NCBI RefSeq assembly: GCF_003428625.2
Contig: NZ_QVQT02000002.1
Span: 1 to 64,000, forward strand
Source: Paracidobacterium acidisoli
Lineage (GTDB): Bacteria > Acidobacteriota > Terriglobia > Terriglobales > Acidobacteriaceae
Direction: 5' to 3'
DNA length: 64,000 nt
In this document: piece after piece, positions 5,569-14,900 of the stretch
Position numbering within the stretch: position 1 is the first letter of the stretch
Layout of the letters: the number at the start of each line of letters is the position of its first letter
Notes under the pieces: generated by a model
Databases searched by the model: none
The model's input: only the letters and a program-made list of their open reading frames with translations
What the model was told of the DNA's origin: nothing
Translations under genes and position numbers: made by a program

Positions 5569-8346
5569 TCACTGCCCGCCCTTAATCTCCACCTTCAGCT
5601 CACTCAGCAGATTCAGCGCCTCCAGCGGCGTCAGGGAATTGATATCCGTCTCGTTCAGCCGGTCCAGAATCCGCTGCGACAGCGGTGTAAACATCGTCAT
5701 CTGCAGCGACGGCTCCGTCTCCACGGCCACGTTGTGCCGCTCCGACCGCTCATGCTGCTTCAGCACCTGCCGCGCCCGCTGAATCACCCCTGCCGGCAAT
5801 CCCGCCAGCCGCGCCACGTCGATGCCATAGCTCTTGTTCGCCGGCCCTTCTTCAATCCGGTGCAAAAACACAATCCCCTGCGCCGACTCCTTCACCGCCA
5901 CGCGCAGGTTCTTCAGCTTGGGGAGCTGCTCCGCCAGCAGCGTCAGCTCGTGATAGTGCGTCGCAAACAGCGCCCGCGCCCCGACTTTTTCCTGCAGGTA
6001 TTCAAGCGTCGCCCACGCCAGCGCCAGCCCGTCAAAGGTCGACGTCCCGCGCCCCATCTCATCCAGCAGAATCAGCGACTGCGCCGTAGCCGTATTCAGA
6101 ATCGTCGCCGTCTCCGTCATCTCCACCATGAACGTCGACCGCCCCCGCGCCACGTTATCGCTCGCGCCGATGCGGGTGTAAACCCGGTCGACAATGCCGT
6201 ACCGCATCCGCTCCGCCGGAACAAACGACCCCATCTGCGCCAGAATCACCAGCAGCGCCGCCTGCCGCAGATACGTCGACTTGCCGCCCATATTCGGCCC
6301 TGTAATCAGCAGCAGATTCGGCGCAGCCACGTTCCCGCTTCCATCCAGATACAGATCGTTGGGCACAAACCGCCCTTCGCCCGCATCCTCCATCAGCCGC
6401 TCGATCACCGGATGCCGCCCCGCCGCAATCTCCATCACGCACGAAGAATCCAAAACAGGCCGCGTGTAATTCCGCATCGCCGCCAGATGCGCGAAGTTCG
6501 CCACCAGATCGATCTCGGCCACCACCGTGCTCGTCCGCCGAATCCGCCCCGCGTTCTCCATTAGCCGCGCCCGCAGCGCCGCGAAGATGCGCTTCTCGAT
6601 CTCGACCGAGCGCTCCTGCGCCGTCAGAACCTTGGTCTCGTACTCCTTAATCTCCGGAGTCGTAAACCGCTCCGCATTCACCAGCGTCTGCTTGCGCTCA
6701 TAATCCGCGGGAACATTCGCCAAATTAGATTTCGTGATCTCGATGTAATACCCAAAGACGGAGTTAAACCGCACCTTCAGCGATCCGATTCCCGTCCGCT
6801 GCCGCTCGCGCTCTTCAATGGCCGCAATCGCCGACCGTCCGCTGTGCCCAATCGTCCGCAGCTCATCCAGCTCTGCGTCCATTCCGGGCTGGATCACACC
6901 GCCATCGGCCAGCGTCAGCGGCGGCTCAGGCACGATGGTCGCCATAATCGCCGCGCAAAGATCCTCGAGCGTGTCGAGATTCTGTCCGGCACGCGCCCAG
7001 AACAAATGCTTCGTATCAGGGCACGGCTTTAGCCGTGCTGATTCCGCTTCAGAAAATGCGGGGGCTTTAGCCCCTGCGGCCAGCCTTCCCACCGTGCCCT
7101 TCACATCGGGCAGATGCTTCAGCGACGCCGCCAGCGACAGCACATCCCGCGGCCCTGCGCTGTCGAGCGAAATCCGCGCCAGCAGCCGCTCTAAATCCAG
7201 AATCCCCGCCAGCCCGCGCCGCAGTTCCTCGCGCAGGATCAGATCCTGCCGCGCCGCGTCCACCGCCTCATACCGCTCGTGGATACACGCCTTATCCAGC
7301 AGCGGCCGCAGAATCGCCGCCCGCAGCATCCGCTTGCCCATCGGCGTCGCGCACGCGTCGAGAGCATAAAACAGCGTCGTCTCCCGCCCCGCATCATGAA
7401 ACAGCGGGTCCAGCAATTCGAGATTGCGTACCGTCACCTGATCGAGGTGCAGAAACTCCGCCCGCCGGTAGAACCGCAGCGAATCGACATGCACCGCTTC
7501 GCTCTGCTGCGTCGTCCTCACATAGTGGACGATCGCCCCCGCCGCAACCGCCGCCGCGCGATGCTCCGCCAGCCCAAAGCCTTCGAGCGACTTGCTCCCC
7601 ATCTGCCGTTCTAAAAGCGGCAGGGCAAAATCGGGAGTGAACACCCAGTCCTCGACCGGCGTCCGCGTCTTCACCCGCTCCAGTGCTTTCGTGAATTCCC
7701 CATCCTTCGCAAACAAATCCGGGGTCCCCGGCGCGCTCGGTTTTGGCGCGCTGGGGTGAAGAGAAGAAGCCCCGCCCGGCAGAATCACTTCGCTCGGATT
7801 CAGCTTCAGCAGCTCATCCACGCACAGCGCCAGCGCATTCGCGCCCGAAAACTCCGTCGCCCGAAACTCCGCCGTCGAAAGGTCCAGATACGCGAGCCCG
7901 GCCGTCCGCTCCACGCCTTTGCTGCCGGCCTTCGCCTCAGAAGCGTCCGCATACACCGCCGCAAGATAGTTGTTCTGCTCCGGCCCCAGTGCCGAATCGA
8001 TCGCCGTCCCCGGCGACAGCACCCGCGTCACCTCGCGCCGCACAATCTTCTTCGTCAGCTTCGGGTCTTCCATCTGCTCGCAGATGGCGACGCGATACCC
8101 CTTGCGCAGCAGCCGCGTCAGATACGCCTCCGCCGCATGGTAGGGAACCCCGCACATCGGCTGTGTCTTCTCGCGGTCCCGCGCCGTCAGCGTAATCTGC
8201 AGCTCGCGCGCCGCAACCTTCGCGTCTTCATAAAACAGCTCGTAAAAGTCCCCCATGCGAAAAAACAGCAACGCATCGGGATTCTGCTGCTTCGCCGCAT
8301 AATACTGCCGCATCAGCGGCGTCTGATTGTCCGAAATCTCACTCAC
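5569..8346 (-). CDS. mutS: DNA mismatch repair protein MutS, with two in-frame repeat inserts
   Basis: Recognises base mismatches and recruits MutL. The 925-residue protein has the mismatch-reading FFRMGDFYELF near the N terminus, Walker A GPNMGGKSTYLRQ, and the ATPase motif DEMGRGTSTFDG, so it looks functional. It is about 50 residues longer than usual. Two segments explain this: about residues 195-209 (PSAPKPSAPGTPD, a family D unit) and about 424-447 (APAFSEAESARLKPCPD, a family A repeat). Both keep the frame. The start is GTG 8346; the family's opening region follows at once. A toxin-antitoxin pair lies upstream. Confidence 0.95.
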   Translation of the reverse strand: MSEISDNQTPLMRQYYAAKQQNPDALLFFRMGDFYELFYEDAKVAARELQITLTARDREKTQPMCGVPYHAAEAYLTRLLRKGYRVAICEQMEDPKLTKKIVRREVTRVLSPGTAIDSALGPEQNNYLAAVYADASEAKAGSKGVERTAGLAYLDLSTAEFRATEFSGANALALCVDELLKLNPSEVILPGGASSLHPSAPKPSAPGTPDLFAKDGEFTKALERVKTRTPVEDWVFTPDFALPLLERQMGSKSLEGFGLAEHRAAAVAAGAIVHYVRTTQQSEAVHVDSLRFYRRAEFLHLDQVTVRNLELLDPLFHDAGRETTLFYALDACATPMGKRMLRAAILRPLLDKACIHERYEAVDAARQDLILREELRRGLAGILDLERLLARISLDSAGPRDVLSLAASLKHLPDVKGTVGRLAAGAKAPAFSEAESARLKPCPDTKHLFWARAGQNLDTLEDLCAAIMATIVPEPPLTLADGGVIQPGMDAELDELRTIGHSGRSAIAAIEERERQRTGIGSLKVRFNSVFGYYIEITKSNLANVPADYERKQTLVNAERFTTPEIKEYETKVLTAQERSVEIEKRIFAALRARLMENAGRIRRTSTVVAEIDLVANFAHLAAMRNYTRPVLDSSCVMEIAAGRHPVIERLMEDAGEGRFVPNDLYLDGSGNVAAPNLLLITGPNMGGKSTYLRQAALLVILAQMGSFVPAERMRYGIVDRVYTRIGASDNVARGRSTFMVEMTETATILNTATAQSLILLDEMGRGTSTFDGLALAWATLEYLQEKVGARALFATHYHELTLLAEQLPKLKNLRVAVKESAQGIVFLHRIEEGPANKSYGIDVARLAGLPAGVIQRARQVLKQHERSERHNVAVETEPSLQMTMFTPLSQRILDRLNETDINSLTPLEALNLLSELKVEIKGGQ
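7008..7077 (-). repeat. Family A repeat inside mutS (copy 3)
   Basis: It has the same order as the intergenic copies: GCTTCGTATCAGGG, then stem GCACGGCT/AGCCGTGC, a variable spacer, then GGGGCT/AGCCCC and CTGC. On the mutS coding strand it is read through without a stop. It interrupts the region between VGRLAA and AGQNLDTL in the MutS core. Confidence 0.85.
7720..7762 (-). repeat. Family D unit inside mutS
   Basis: A single diverged unit, CCGGGGTCCCCGGCGCGCTC followed by GGTTTTGGCGCGCTGGGGTG in plus orientation. It encodes PSAPKPSAPGTPD, clearly related to the nagZ insert PSARTARAPGTPV. The two copies therefore use the same reading frame of the element. Confidence 0.8.
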
Positions 8347-8426
8347 AGGAATACGTCAGGATACAGCGAAGCTCGCAGGAGAGATACTCGCCGGTAAGTT
8401 TTGAAGAAGTTGAGCCCTTGCCTGCA

Positions 8427-8717
8427 TTAATACCCGGCTTCGCGGCCGTGGCGAACCGCCAGAATCACGACCCGCAGTCCGTCGTAGTGATAGAGCGCCA
8501 CATACCCGCCATCGCCAAATTCAACCACCCATTCGCGAAACTCCGCAGGCAGTTCTTCGACAATGCGGCCCGCTTCCGGATGATGAGCCAGCAGCTTCAC
8601 GCCCTGCCGAATCGCTCCCACGGCCCGCTTCGCAGCGTCCTTGTTTTTGGAGACCAGAAAAGTATGCAGCCGCGCCACATCCCTCAGAGCGGCAGGTGAC
8701 CAGATCAGTCGTGGCAC
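8427..8717 (-). CDS. RelE/ParE-family toxin
   Basis: The 96-residue protein has the ParE fold signature: an N-terminal WSPAALRDVARL, the central LAHHPEAGR turn, and the C-terminal YVALYHYDGLRVVILAVRHGREAGY strand pair. Family members either poison gyrase or cut mRNA on the ribosome; which applies here cannot be told from sequence. The start is GTG 8717, overlapping the end of the antitoxin gene by 13 bases, the usual toxin-second arrangement. Confidence 0.85.
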   Translation of the reverse strand: MPRLIWSPAALRDVARLHTFLVSKNKDAAKRAVGAIRQGVKLLAHHPEAGRIVEELPAEFREWVVEFGDGGYVALYHYDGLRVVILAVRHGREAGY

Positions 8718-8989
8718 GCAGGAGCTTCCGCTTCTTCGCCTGCTTCCAGCTTTGCCAGCCAGGCATCAGCCTCTTCAGCCGTCGCGTGCAGCCCGGTCGC
8801 CTGATAATCGGCCCAGGCCGCCAGCGCATCCCGGCGCAGCTTCTCCCGCTTTTCTTCCCGCTCCACATACTGCTCAATCGCCTCCCGCATCACCCAGTGC
8901 GGAGTACGCCGGCGAGCAGCCGCCAGCTGCTGCACCCGCTCCCTTGTTTCGGGAGTAAGCTTCAGACTCGTGGTGGAGGAAAGACGCAT
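8705..8989 (-). CDS. Ribbon-helix-helix antitoxin (CopG/ParD type)
   Basis: 94 residues. The N-terminal strand STTSLKLTPETRERVQQLA followed by helix WVMREAIEQYVEREEKREKL matches ribbon-helix-helix DNA-binding antitoxins. The acidic C-terminal half (EEADAWLAKLEAGEEAEA) should bind the toxin. It is the first gene of the pair, with an inverted repeat just upstream that could be its own operator. Confidence 0.85.
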   Translation of the reverse strand: MRLSSTTSLKLTPETRERVQQLAAARRRTPHWVMREAIEQYVEREEKREKLRRDALAAWADYQATGLHATAEEADAWLAKLEAGEEAEAPACHD

Positions 8990-8993
8990 AGAA

Positions 8994-9024
8994 GAGTAGT
9001 CCTGAGTGTTACCTTACACTACTC
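8994..9024 (-). promoter_or_regulatory. Inverted-repeat operator upstream of the ParD-like gene
   Basis: GAGTAGT (8994-9000) and ACTACTC (9018-9024) form outer arms, with inner GTGT/ACAC arms nested between. The repeat starts 5 bases upstream of the antitoxin ATG, where antitoxins normally repress their own transcription. Assigned by position and symmetry only. Confidence 0.5.
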
Positions 9025-9147
9025 CGGCAGGAATTTCCCGACAGAAATAAGTGGCGGGGCCGCGTGCGCCTGTGCAGTCGGCACCGGCGCAGCCCCCCGT
9101 GTGACCGCCCCACACCTCGTATACTGAGAGATAATCTTTCGGACCCT

Positions 9148-9963
9148 ATGTTCCTGCTCTGGCTCAGAGTTGCCGTCCTCTTCTATGGTCTGGCCGCCAT
9201 CACCGTTATTCCCGGTGTGCTCGGCAGCCGTCCGCTCTGGCGCCGCCTCGCCATGCCGCTCGCCCTCGGAGGATGGCTCTTTCACTTCGTCTCCTCGGTC
9301 GAAATGCTCATCGCGGCGCATCGCTGGATGCCGGTCGGTCCCCGTGAGATCGCCGCCACGCTCGCGCTGCTCATCGTGACGGTGTTCCTCTTCATCGCCT
9401 GGCGCTACCGCACCATCTCCTTCGGACTCTTCGCGCTGCCTCTGGCCTTTCTGCTCACCATCGTCCCCGCCATCGGACCCGGCCGTTACACCTTCAGCTC
9501 GCCGCTCGTCCGCAACGGCTGGATCATCTTTCACGTCACCGCGCTGCTCGCCGCCTATGCCGCGCTGCTCTTCAGCATGCTGTCGAGCATCCTCTACCTC
9601 GCGCAGGAGCGCCGCCTCAAGAACCGCCAGTCGCCCGGCTTCGTCTCCTGGCTCCCGCCGCTCAACACCATGGAAGAGATCTCGCAGACCACGCTCGTCA
9701 TCGGCTTCGTCTGCATGACCGCCGGCCTCTTCGCCGGCTCCCTCATCGCGCAGGAGCAGGTCGGAGCCGCCTACTTCGCCGATCCCAAGGTTCTGCTCTC
9801 CTTCGTCATGTGGGCGCTCTACGTCGCCCTGCTCTTCATTCGCCGCAGCACCGGCCTGCGCGGACGCCGCGCCGCGTGGCTGTCCTCGGTCGTCTTCGTG
9901 GCTATCATCTGTGTCTGGGCTGCCAATCTTCTCAGCTCCGTGCACCGGTTCAGCCTGCCATGA
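9148..9963 (+). CDS. hemX: HemX/CcsA-family membrane protein
   Basis: A 271-residue protein with about eight hydrophobic segments, of the cytochrome c assembly (CcsA/HemX) superfamily. Adjacent hemA makes HemX the better name: in other bacteria HemX controls the level of glutamyl-tRNA reductase. ATG 9148 begins directly at the first membrane segment; the upstream 28 codons look non-coding. Its TGA overlaps the hemA ATG (ATGA), so the two are translationally coupled. Confidence 0.85.
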   Translation: MFLLWLRVAVLFYGLAAITVIPGVLGSRPLWRRLAMPLALGGWLFHFVSSVEMLIAAHRWMPVGPREIAATLALLIVTVFLFIAWRYRTISFGLFALPLAFLLTIVPAIGPGRYTFSSPLVRNGWIIFHVTALLAAYAALLFSMLSSILYLAQERRLKNRQSPGFVSWLPPLNTMEEISQTTLVIGFVCMTAGLFAGSLIAQEQVGAAYFADPKVLLSFVMWALYVALLFIRRSTGLRGRRAAWLSSVVFVAIICVWAANLLSSVHRFSLP

Positions 9964-11381
9964 AGATCCTGCTCACCGGCCTCAACCATAAAACCGCGCC
10001 CGTCGAGCTGCGCGAGCGACTCGCCATCTCGCCCGAGTCGCTGCCCGAGGCCACCCGCGCTCTGCTCGCCCATCCCGGCGTCGACGAAGCCCTTATCCTC
10101 TCCACCTGCAACCGCGTCGAGCTGCTCATCTCCTGGAGCGGGTCAGGGAGTGAGTCCGGGAGTCAATCAGGGTCCGAGCCAGAGAGTGGATCAGCACGCG
10201 AATCCGCAGCCGAGCCCATCCTCGAGCGCTTCCTCACCGGCCACTTCTCCGTCGACTCCGGCAGCCTCACTCCGCATCTCTACCATCACCGTGACCGCCA
10301 GGCCGTCGAGCATCTCTTCCGCGTCGCCTCCAGCCTCGACTCCATGGTCGTCGGCGAGGCGCAGATCCTCGGCCAGGTCAGGTATGCCTACTCCGTCTCC
10401 CGAGAGAGCGGAGCCATCGGCTCACACCGCGGCGGCCCGCTCGACAAGCTCCTCCAGGCTACCCTCTCCACCGCGAAGCGCGTCCGCACCGAGACCGCGA
10501 TCGGAGCCTCCTCCGTCTCCATCGCCTCCGTCGCCGTCGATCTCGCCCGCCGCATCTTCGGCTCCCTCGACGGCCGCCGCATTCTCCTCGTCGGCGCCGG
10601 CAAAATGAGCGAGCTCGCCGCCCGTCATCTCATGCACCACGGCGCGCGCCATCTCGTCGTCGTCAACCGCACCTTCGAGCGGGCCGTCCGCCTCGCCGAG
10701 CGCTTCCAGGGCAAGGCCCATCCGTGGGACGACCTCCAGACCATCGCCCCGGAGGCCGACATCCTCATCGCCTCCACCGGCTCCGCCACGCCCATCATCG
10801 CCACGCGCCACGCCAGCTCCTTTCTGCACCGCCGACGCAACCGGCCCATGTTGTTCATCGACATCGGCGTGCCGCGCGATATCGACCCGGCCATCAACCA
10901 GCTCGACAACGTCTTCCTCTACGACATCGACGACCTGCAGTCCGTCGCCGCCTCCAACCTCAGCCATCGCAACGACGAGGCCGAGCGCGCCGAGGCCATC
11001 ATCGTCGAAGAGGCCCGCCGTTTCGAGCAGCGCGCCCGCACCATCGACCTCGCCCCCGCCATCGTCGATCTGCAGACCGCCATCGAAGACCTCCGCCAGG
11101 CCGAGCTGCGCCGCTCCCGCTCGCGCCTTCAGTCCCTCACCCCCGAGCAGCACTCCGCCGTCGAAGCCCTTACCCGCGGCCTCATGAACAAATTCCTCCA
11201 CCTGCCGCTGACGGCTTTAAAAGCCGCCGCCCGCGAGGGCGACACCGCCGCGCTGGAGACCATCCGCCACATCTTCCAGCCGGAAAGCAAAGAAGAGAGC
11301 AGCGGAGAGAGCAGGGAAGCCGCCCCGCCGAAGTCCGAACTGATCCCCTCCGATCCTCAGCCCTCAGAAGTCAAAAAGTAG
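9960..11381 (+). CDS. hemA: Glutamyl-tRNA reductase
   Basis: First step of C5 tetrapyrrole synthesis: glutamyl-tRNA to glutamate-1-semialdehyde. The 473 residues include GLNHKTAPVELRERLA at the N terminus, the catalytic Cys in STCNRVELL, the LDSMVVGEAQILGQ motif, the NADPH site LLVGAGKMSELAARHL, and DIGVPRDIDP. Between VELLIS and ILERFL, about residues 58-80 are a Ser/Gly/Glu-rich low-complexity insert made of degenerate GGGAGTCAGG-like DNA, not normal for HemA. The last 30 residues are also low complexity. ATG 9960 overlaps the hemX stop. Confidence 0.95.
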   Translation: MKILLTGLNHKTAPVELRERLAISPESLPEATRALLAHPGVDEALILSTCNRVELLISWSGSGSESGSQSGSEPESGSARESAAEPILERFLTGHFSVDSGSLTPHLYHHRDRQAVEHLFRVASSLDSMVVGEAQILGQVRYAYSVSRESGAIGSHRGGPLDKLLQATLSTAKRVRTETAIGASSVSIASVAVDLARRIFGSLDGRRILLVGAGKMSELAARHLMHHGARHLVVVNRTFERAVRLAERFQGKAHPWDDLQTIAPEADILIASTGSATPIIATRHASSFLHRRRNRPMLFIDIGVPRDIDPAINQLDNVFLYDIDDLQSVAASNLSHRNDEAERAEAIIVEEARRFEQRARTIDLAPAIVDLQTAIEDLRQAELRRSRSRLQSLTPEQHSAVEALTRGLMNKFLHLPLTALKAAAREGDTAALETIRHIFQPESKEESSGESREAAPPKSELIPSDPQPSEVKK

Positions 11382-11954
11382 CCGGGGCGCATGTTGCCGG
11401 GGGTGCCCCATCTTCGCCGCCCGTCGTTGGCGGCTAAGGTGGGATGAATGCAGTATTGACCTGTTGCCGCCTGTCGTCTCGCGTCAGCGAGACCCGGTAG
11501 AAGCCCCCGCAATCGGGGTCCCATGGCAATCTGACCCGCGACCTTCTGTTTCCATTCCTTTGCCGGTTAGAGCCGGACTTATAAAATTCCCGATAAATCC
11601 CTGGTAATATCCGTATTACATCTTCTTAATTTCCAGTAACGCCCAGCGGTGCATGGCACCGCAGAAGTCCCTGCAGACGGTATCTCTTCCGCCAGGCCGG
11701 CGCGACTCGGGAAGATATCGCCCCATCTGTGAAATTCCGTCAAATAGTAACAAAGTAGTAGACACAGGCGCTGACTTCAGGGTAATGTTCCGGTGCGACT
11801 GGCGGAAGCATGCCTGCTGTTTCAGGCGCCGAATCGAACCCTCCTTCTGCTGCGATTCAACCGTCAGCGCCGTGTCCTGTTTATCTGCAGTCTTTATTAC
11901 CGTATTGGTTCCTCGATCCGTTGCCGCTCCACCTCTCGCCGCTGGAGGTCAGTC
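11382..11954. other. Spacer between hemA and the surface-protein gene
   Basis: No gene is supported. It contains a family F hairpin element (about 11400-11446, GGTGCCCCATC to GGTGGGAT) and a family B hairpin (11476-11493). The region 11570-11640 is AT-richer than its surroundings and is a plausible place for a promoter of the downstream gene, but I could not pick clear boxes. A strong GGAGGT ribosome site is at 11944-11949. Confidence 0.55.
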
Positions 11955-14900
11955 ATGCTCTCGTTCTGTCTTCGTGCCCTGAAGTGCAACTCCGGGCGTC
12001 TTTTTCAGACTCTTCTCTTCGCCATCCTCTTCTGCGTCTGCCCGCTCATAGCCCAGGCTCTGCCCAGCTATGTTGTCACCACCGCCGCTGACGCCACGAG
12101 TGGCACCGCCTCCGACTGCACCGATCAAAGCCAGCCTGGCGCTACGCGCGACGCCGCCTGCAGCCTGCGCGATGCTCTGGCCGCCTCTGCGGCCTCCTCC
12201 GGCGGCAACATCACCTTCGACGCCACCGTCTTCGCCGCCGGCCAGTCTGCTTCGGCGCGCACCATCACTCTGGGCAGCGCCGGAACCCTCAATATTCCAT
12301 CCGGTACCTCCATCGCCGGTCTCACCAGCGGCAGCGGCGCAACGCTGTCCAATCTGGTCACCGTGGACGGCGCCGGCTCCTACACCGTCTTCATGACGTC
12401 CAGCGATGTGACCGGAGCCGCCATCTCCGCACTGAACATCGCCAATGGATCAGGCGAAAACGGCGCCGACATCAACAGCAGCGGTACGCTGACAATCACG
12501 GACTGCACCATCTCCGGCGGTTCCACCGGCGCAGGCAATGGCCCGGCGGGAGGCGGTATAGCCAACGCGGGCACCATGACCCTGATCGGCAGCGCCGTCG
12601 TCGGAAACTTCACCGGCGGAGTGATCACGAATCCCTCCTTCCCCTACGGCACCTCCGGCGGCGGCATCTTCAACACCGCCACCATGACCATCATCAACAG
12701 CATTATTGCGAACAACAGCGTCACCGGCCCCGGAAACGGCGGCGGCATCAACAATGCCGGCACGCTGAACATGACAGGAAGCACCGTTACCGGAAACACC
12801 GTGGATGGCTCGTCGAACGACGTCGGGGCCGGCATCGTCGGCGGCGTCACCACCGGCTTCAACAACCTCATCACCGGAAACACCATCACCGGCAGTGGAA
12901 CCGAAGACGACTGCGAGTTCGGAAGCTGCGGCACCAACGGCACAGACGGAAATGTCATCGGCGTGGCCGTGCCGCTGGCTCCGCTCGGCAGCTATGGTGG
13001 TCCCACTCCGTCCGCGCCGCCGCTGCCCGGCTCGGCCGCCCTCTGCGCCGGCCTCGTCGCCGACATTCCCACCGGCATCACCACCGATCAGCGCGGCTTC
13101 CCCCGCACCACCACCTATGGCGGAACGCCATGCGTCGATGCCGGAGCTGCGCAGACCAGCTATTCCCTGGCCTTCAGCACCAACCCGCCCGCCACCGTGG
13201 CGGCCAGTGTAGGCTTCACCGCCGCGATCCAGCTCAGTGACCACGGCAGCCCGTTTCCTGTAAACGGAATCAGCATCCCCATCGCGCTCGCCGCGGGCGA
13301 TAACGGCGCGCTGAACGTCAGCACCCTCACCACCGGCACAAACGGCATCGCTGCATCCGGCTCTCTGCAGGTCAGCGCCGCAGGCGGAGGAGATATGCTC
13401 ATCGCCACGCTGCCGCTCACCACCACGCCGCCGCCGGCCTCGCTCACCGCACCTCTCAGTGTTACCGCCACCAGCACGCCCTTTGACGTCACACCCTCGA
13501 CCACCATTCAGGTGACGGTCTCGGCATCGCCGGCCGGGGCGCAGTTCACGGTCGATGGCACCACGTACACAGCTCCGGTCACGCTGACCTGGGTCGTCGG
13601 CTCGCAGCACACGCTCGCCGCCACGTCGCCGCAGACCTCCGGCGGCGCGCAGTACACCTTCGCTTCGTGGAGCGATGGCGGAGCCCTCAGCCACACCGTC
13701 ACGGCGTCAGCCTCCACCACGCAGTACACCGCCGCCTTTACCGCGGCCTATCTGCTTACCATCTCCGCCAACCCGTCGTACGGCGGCACCGTCACCCCAG
13801 CCTCCGGCGCGTACTACGCCGCGAATGCTGTGGTGAACATTACAGAAACACCGAACAGCGGATACACCTTCACGGGCTGGACGGGAAGCGTCGCCTCACC
13901 CTCCAGCGCCTCCACCACCGTGGCCATGACCGGGCCGGAGTCCGTGACCGCCAACTTTGAGACGACTCATACCTATGTCGTCACCGTAAATACCGACGAC
14001 GCCACCGGAGCCGCCTCCAACTGCACCAATCAGAGCGCTCCCGGCGCCACGCGCGACGCGAGCTGCGGTCTGCGCGATGCCCTGGCCGCGGCTGCAGCCT
14101 CTTCCGGAGGCAACATCAGCTTCGACGCGACGGTCTTTGCCGCCAGCCAGCCCGCCTCGGCCAGAACCATCAACACCGGCCCCGGAGGCTCGCTGAACCT
14201 CTCGGCCGACACCATCCTCACCGGCCCCGTCACCGGCAGCGGTTCCACGCTCGCGCAGCTCGTCATAATCGACGGCAATAACGCCGCCTCAGGAGTGGCT
14301 CAGAGCATCTTCACCGTGAACAGCGGTGTCACTGCCACCATCTCGGGCCTCATCCTCACCGATGGAAACAGCTCCAACAGCACCGGTGGCGGCGGCATCT
14401 ACAACCAGGGCACGCTCACCGTCGCCAACTGCCTCATCACCGGAAATACCGCCAACGGCAATGGCGCCGGAGTAGACAACGAGGGCACTCTTACCCTCAC
14501 CGGCACTTCGATCACCGGCAATCAGAGCGTCAACATGGGCGATGTGGTCCCCATCGGTAACGGCGGCCTCTTCAACGACACCAATGCCACGGCGACCATC
14601 CTCGACAGCAATATCTCTTCGAATACCTCCGATCCCTTCTCCCAGAATGGCGGCGGCATCGAGAACAACGGAACACTCACGCTGATCGACAGCATCGTCA
14701 ACGGCAACGACATCCCCTACAGCCCTCCGGATAACCCGAATTTTTCACAGACTCCGGAAGGCGGCGGTATCTACAACCAGGGCACGCTCACTGTCCGCGA
14801 CAGCACGATCGCTCAAAACAGTGACCACGAGAACACGACCGGCGGCATCTACAACCAGGGCTCGATGGTGATCACCAACAGCATCATCGGCGATAATTCC

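Noticed and set aside
11560-11900. Riboswitch upstream of the surface protein
   Set aside because: I looked for cyclic-di-GMP and similar consensus pieces and could not assemble one; no clear conserved core.
12450-13694. 414-codon minus-strand frame inside the surface protein
   Set aside because: Gly/Arg/Ala-rich compositional shadow with no signal or motif; the plus strand is clearly the coding one.
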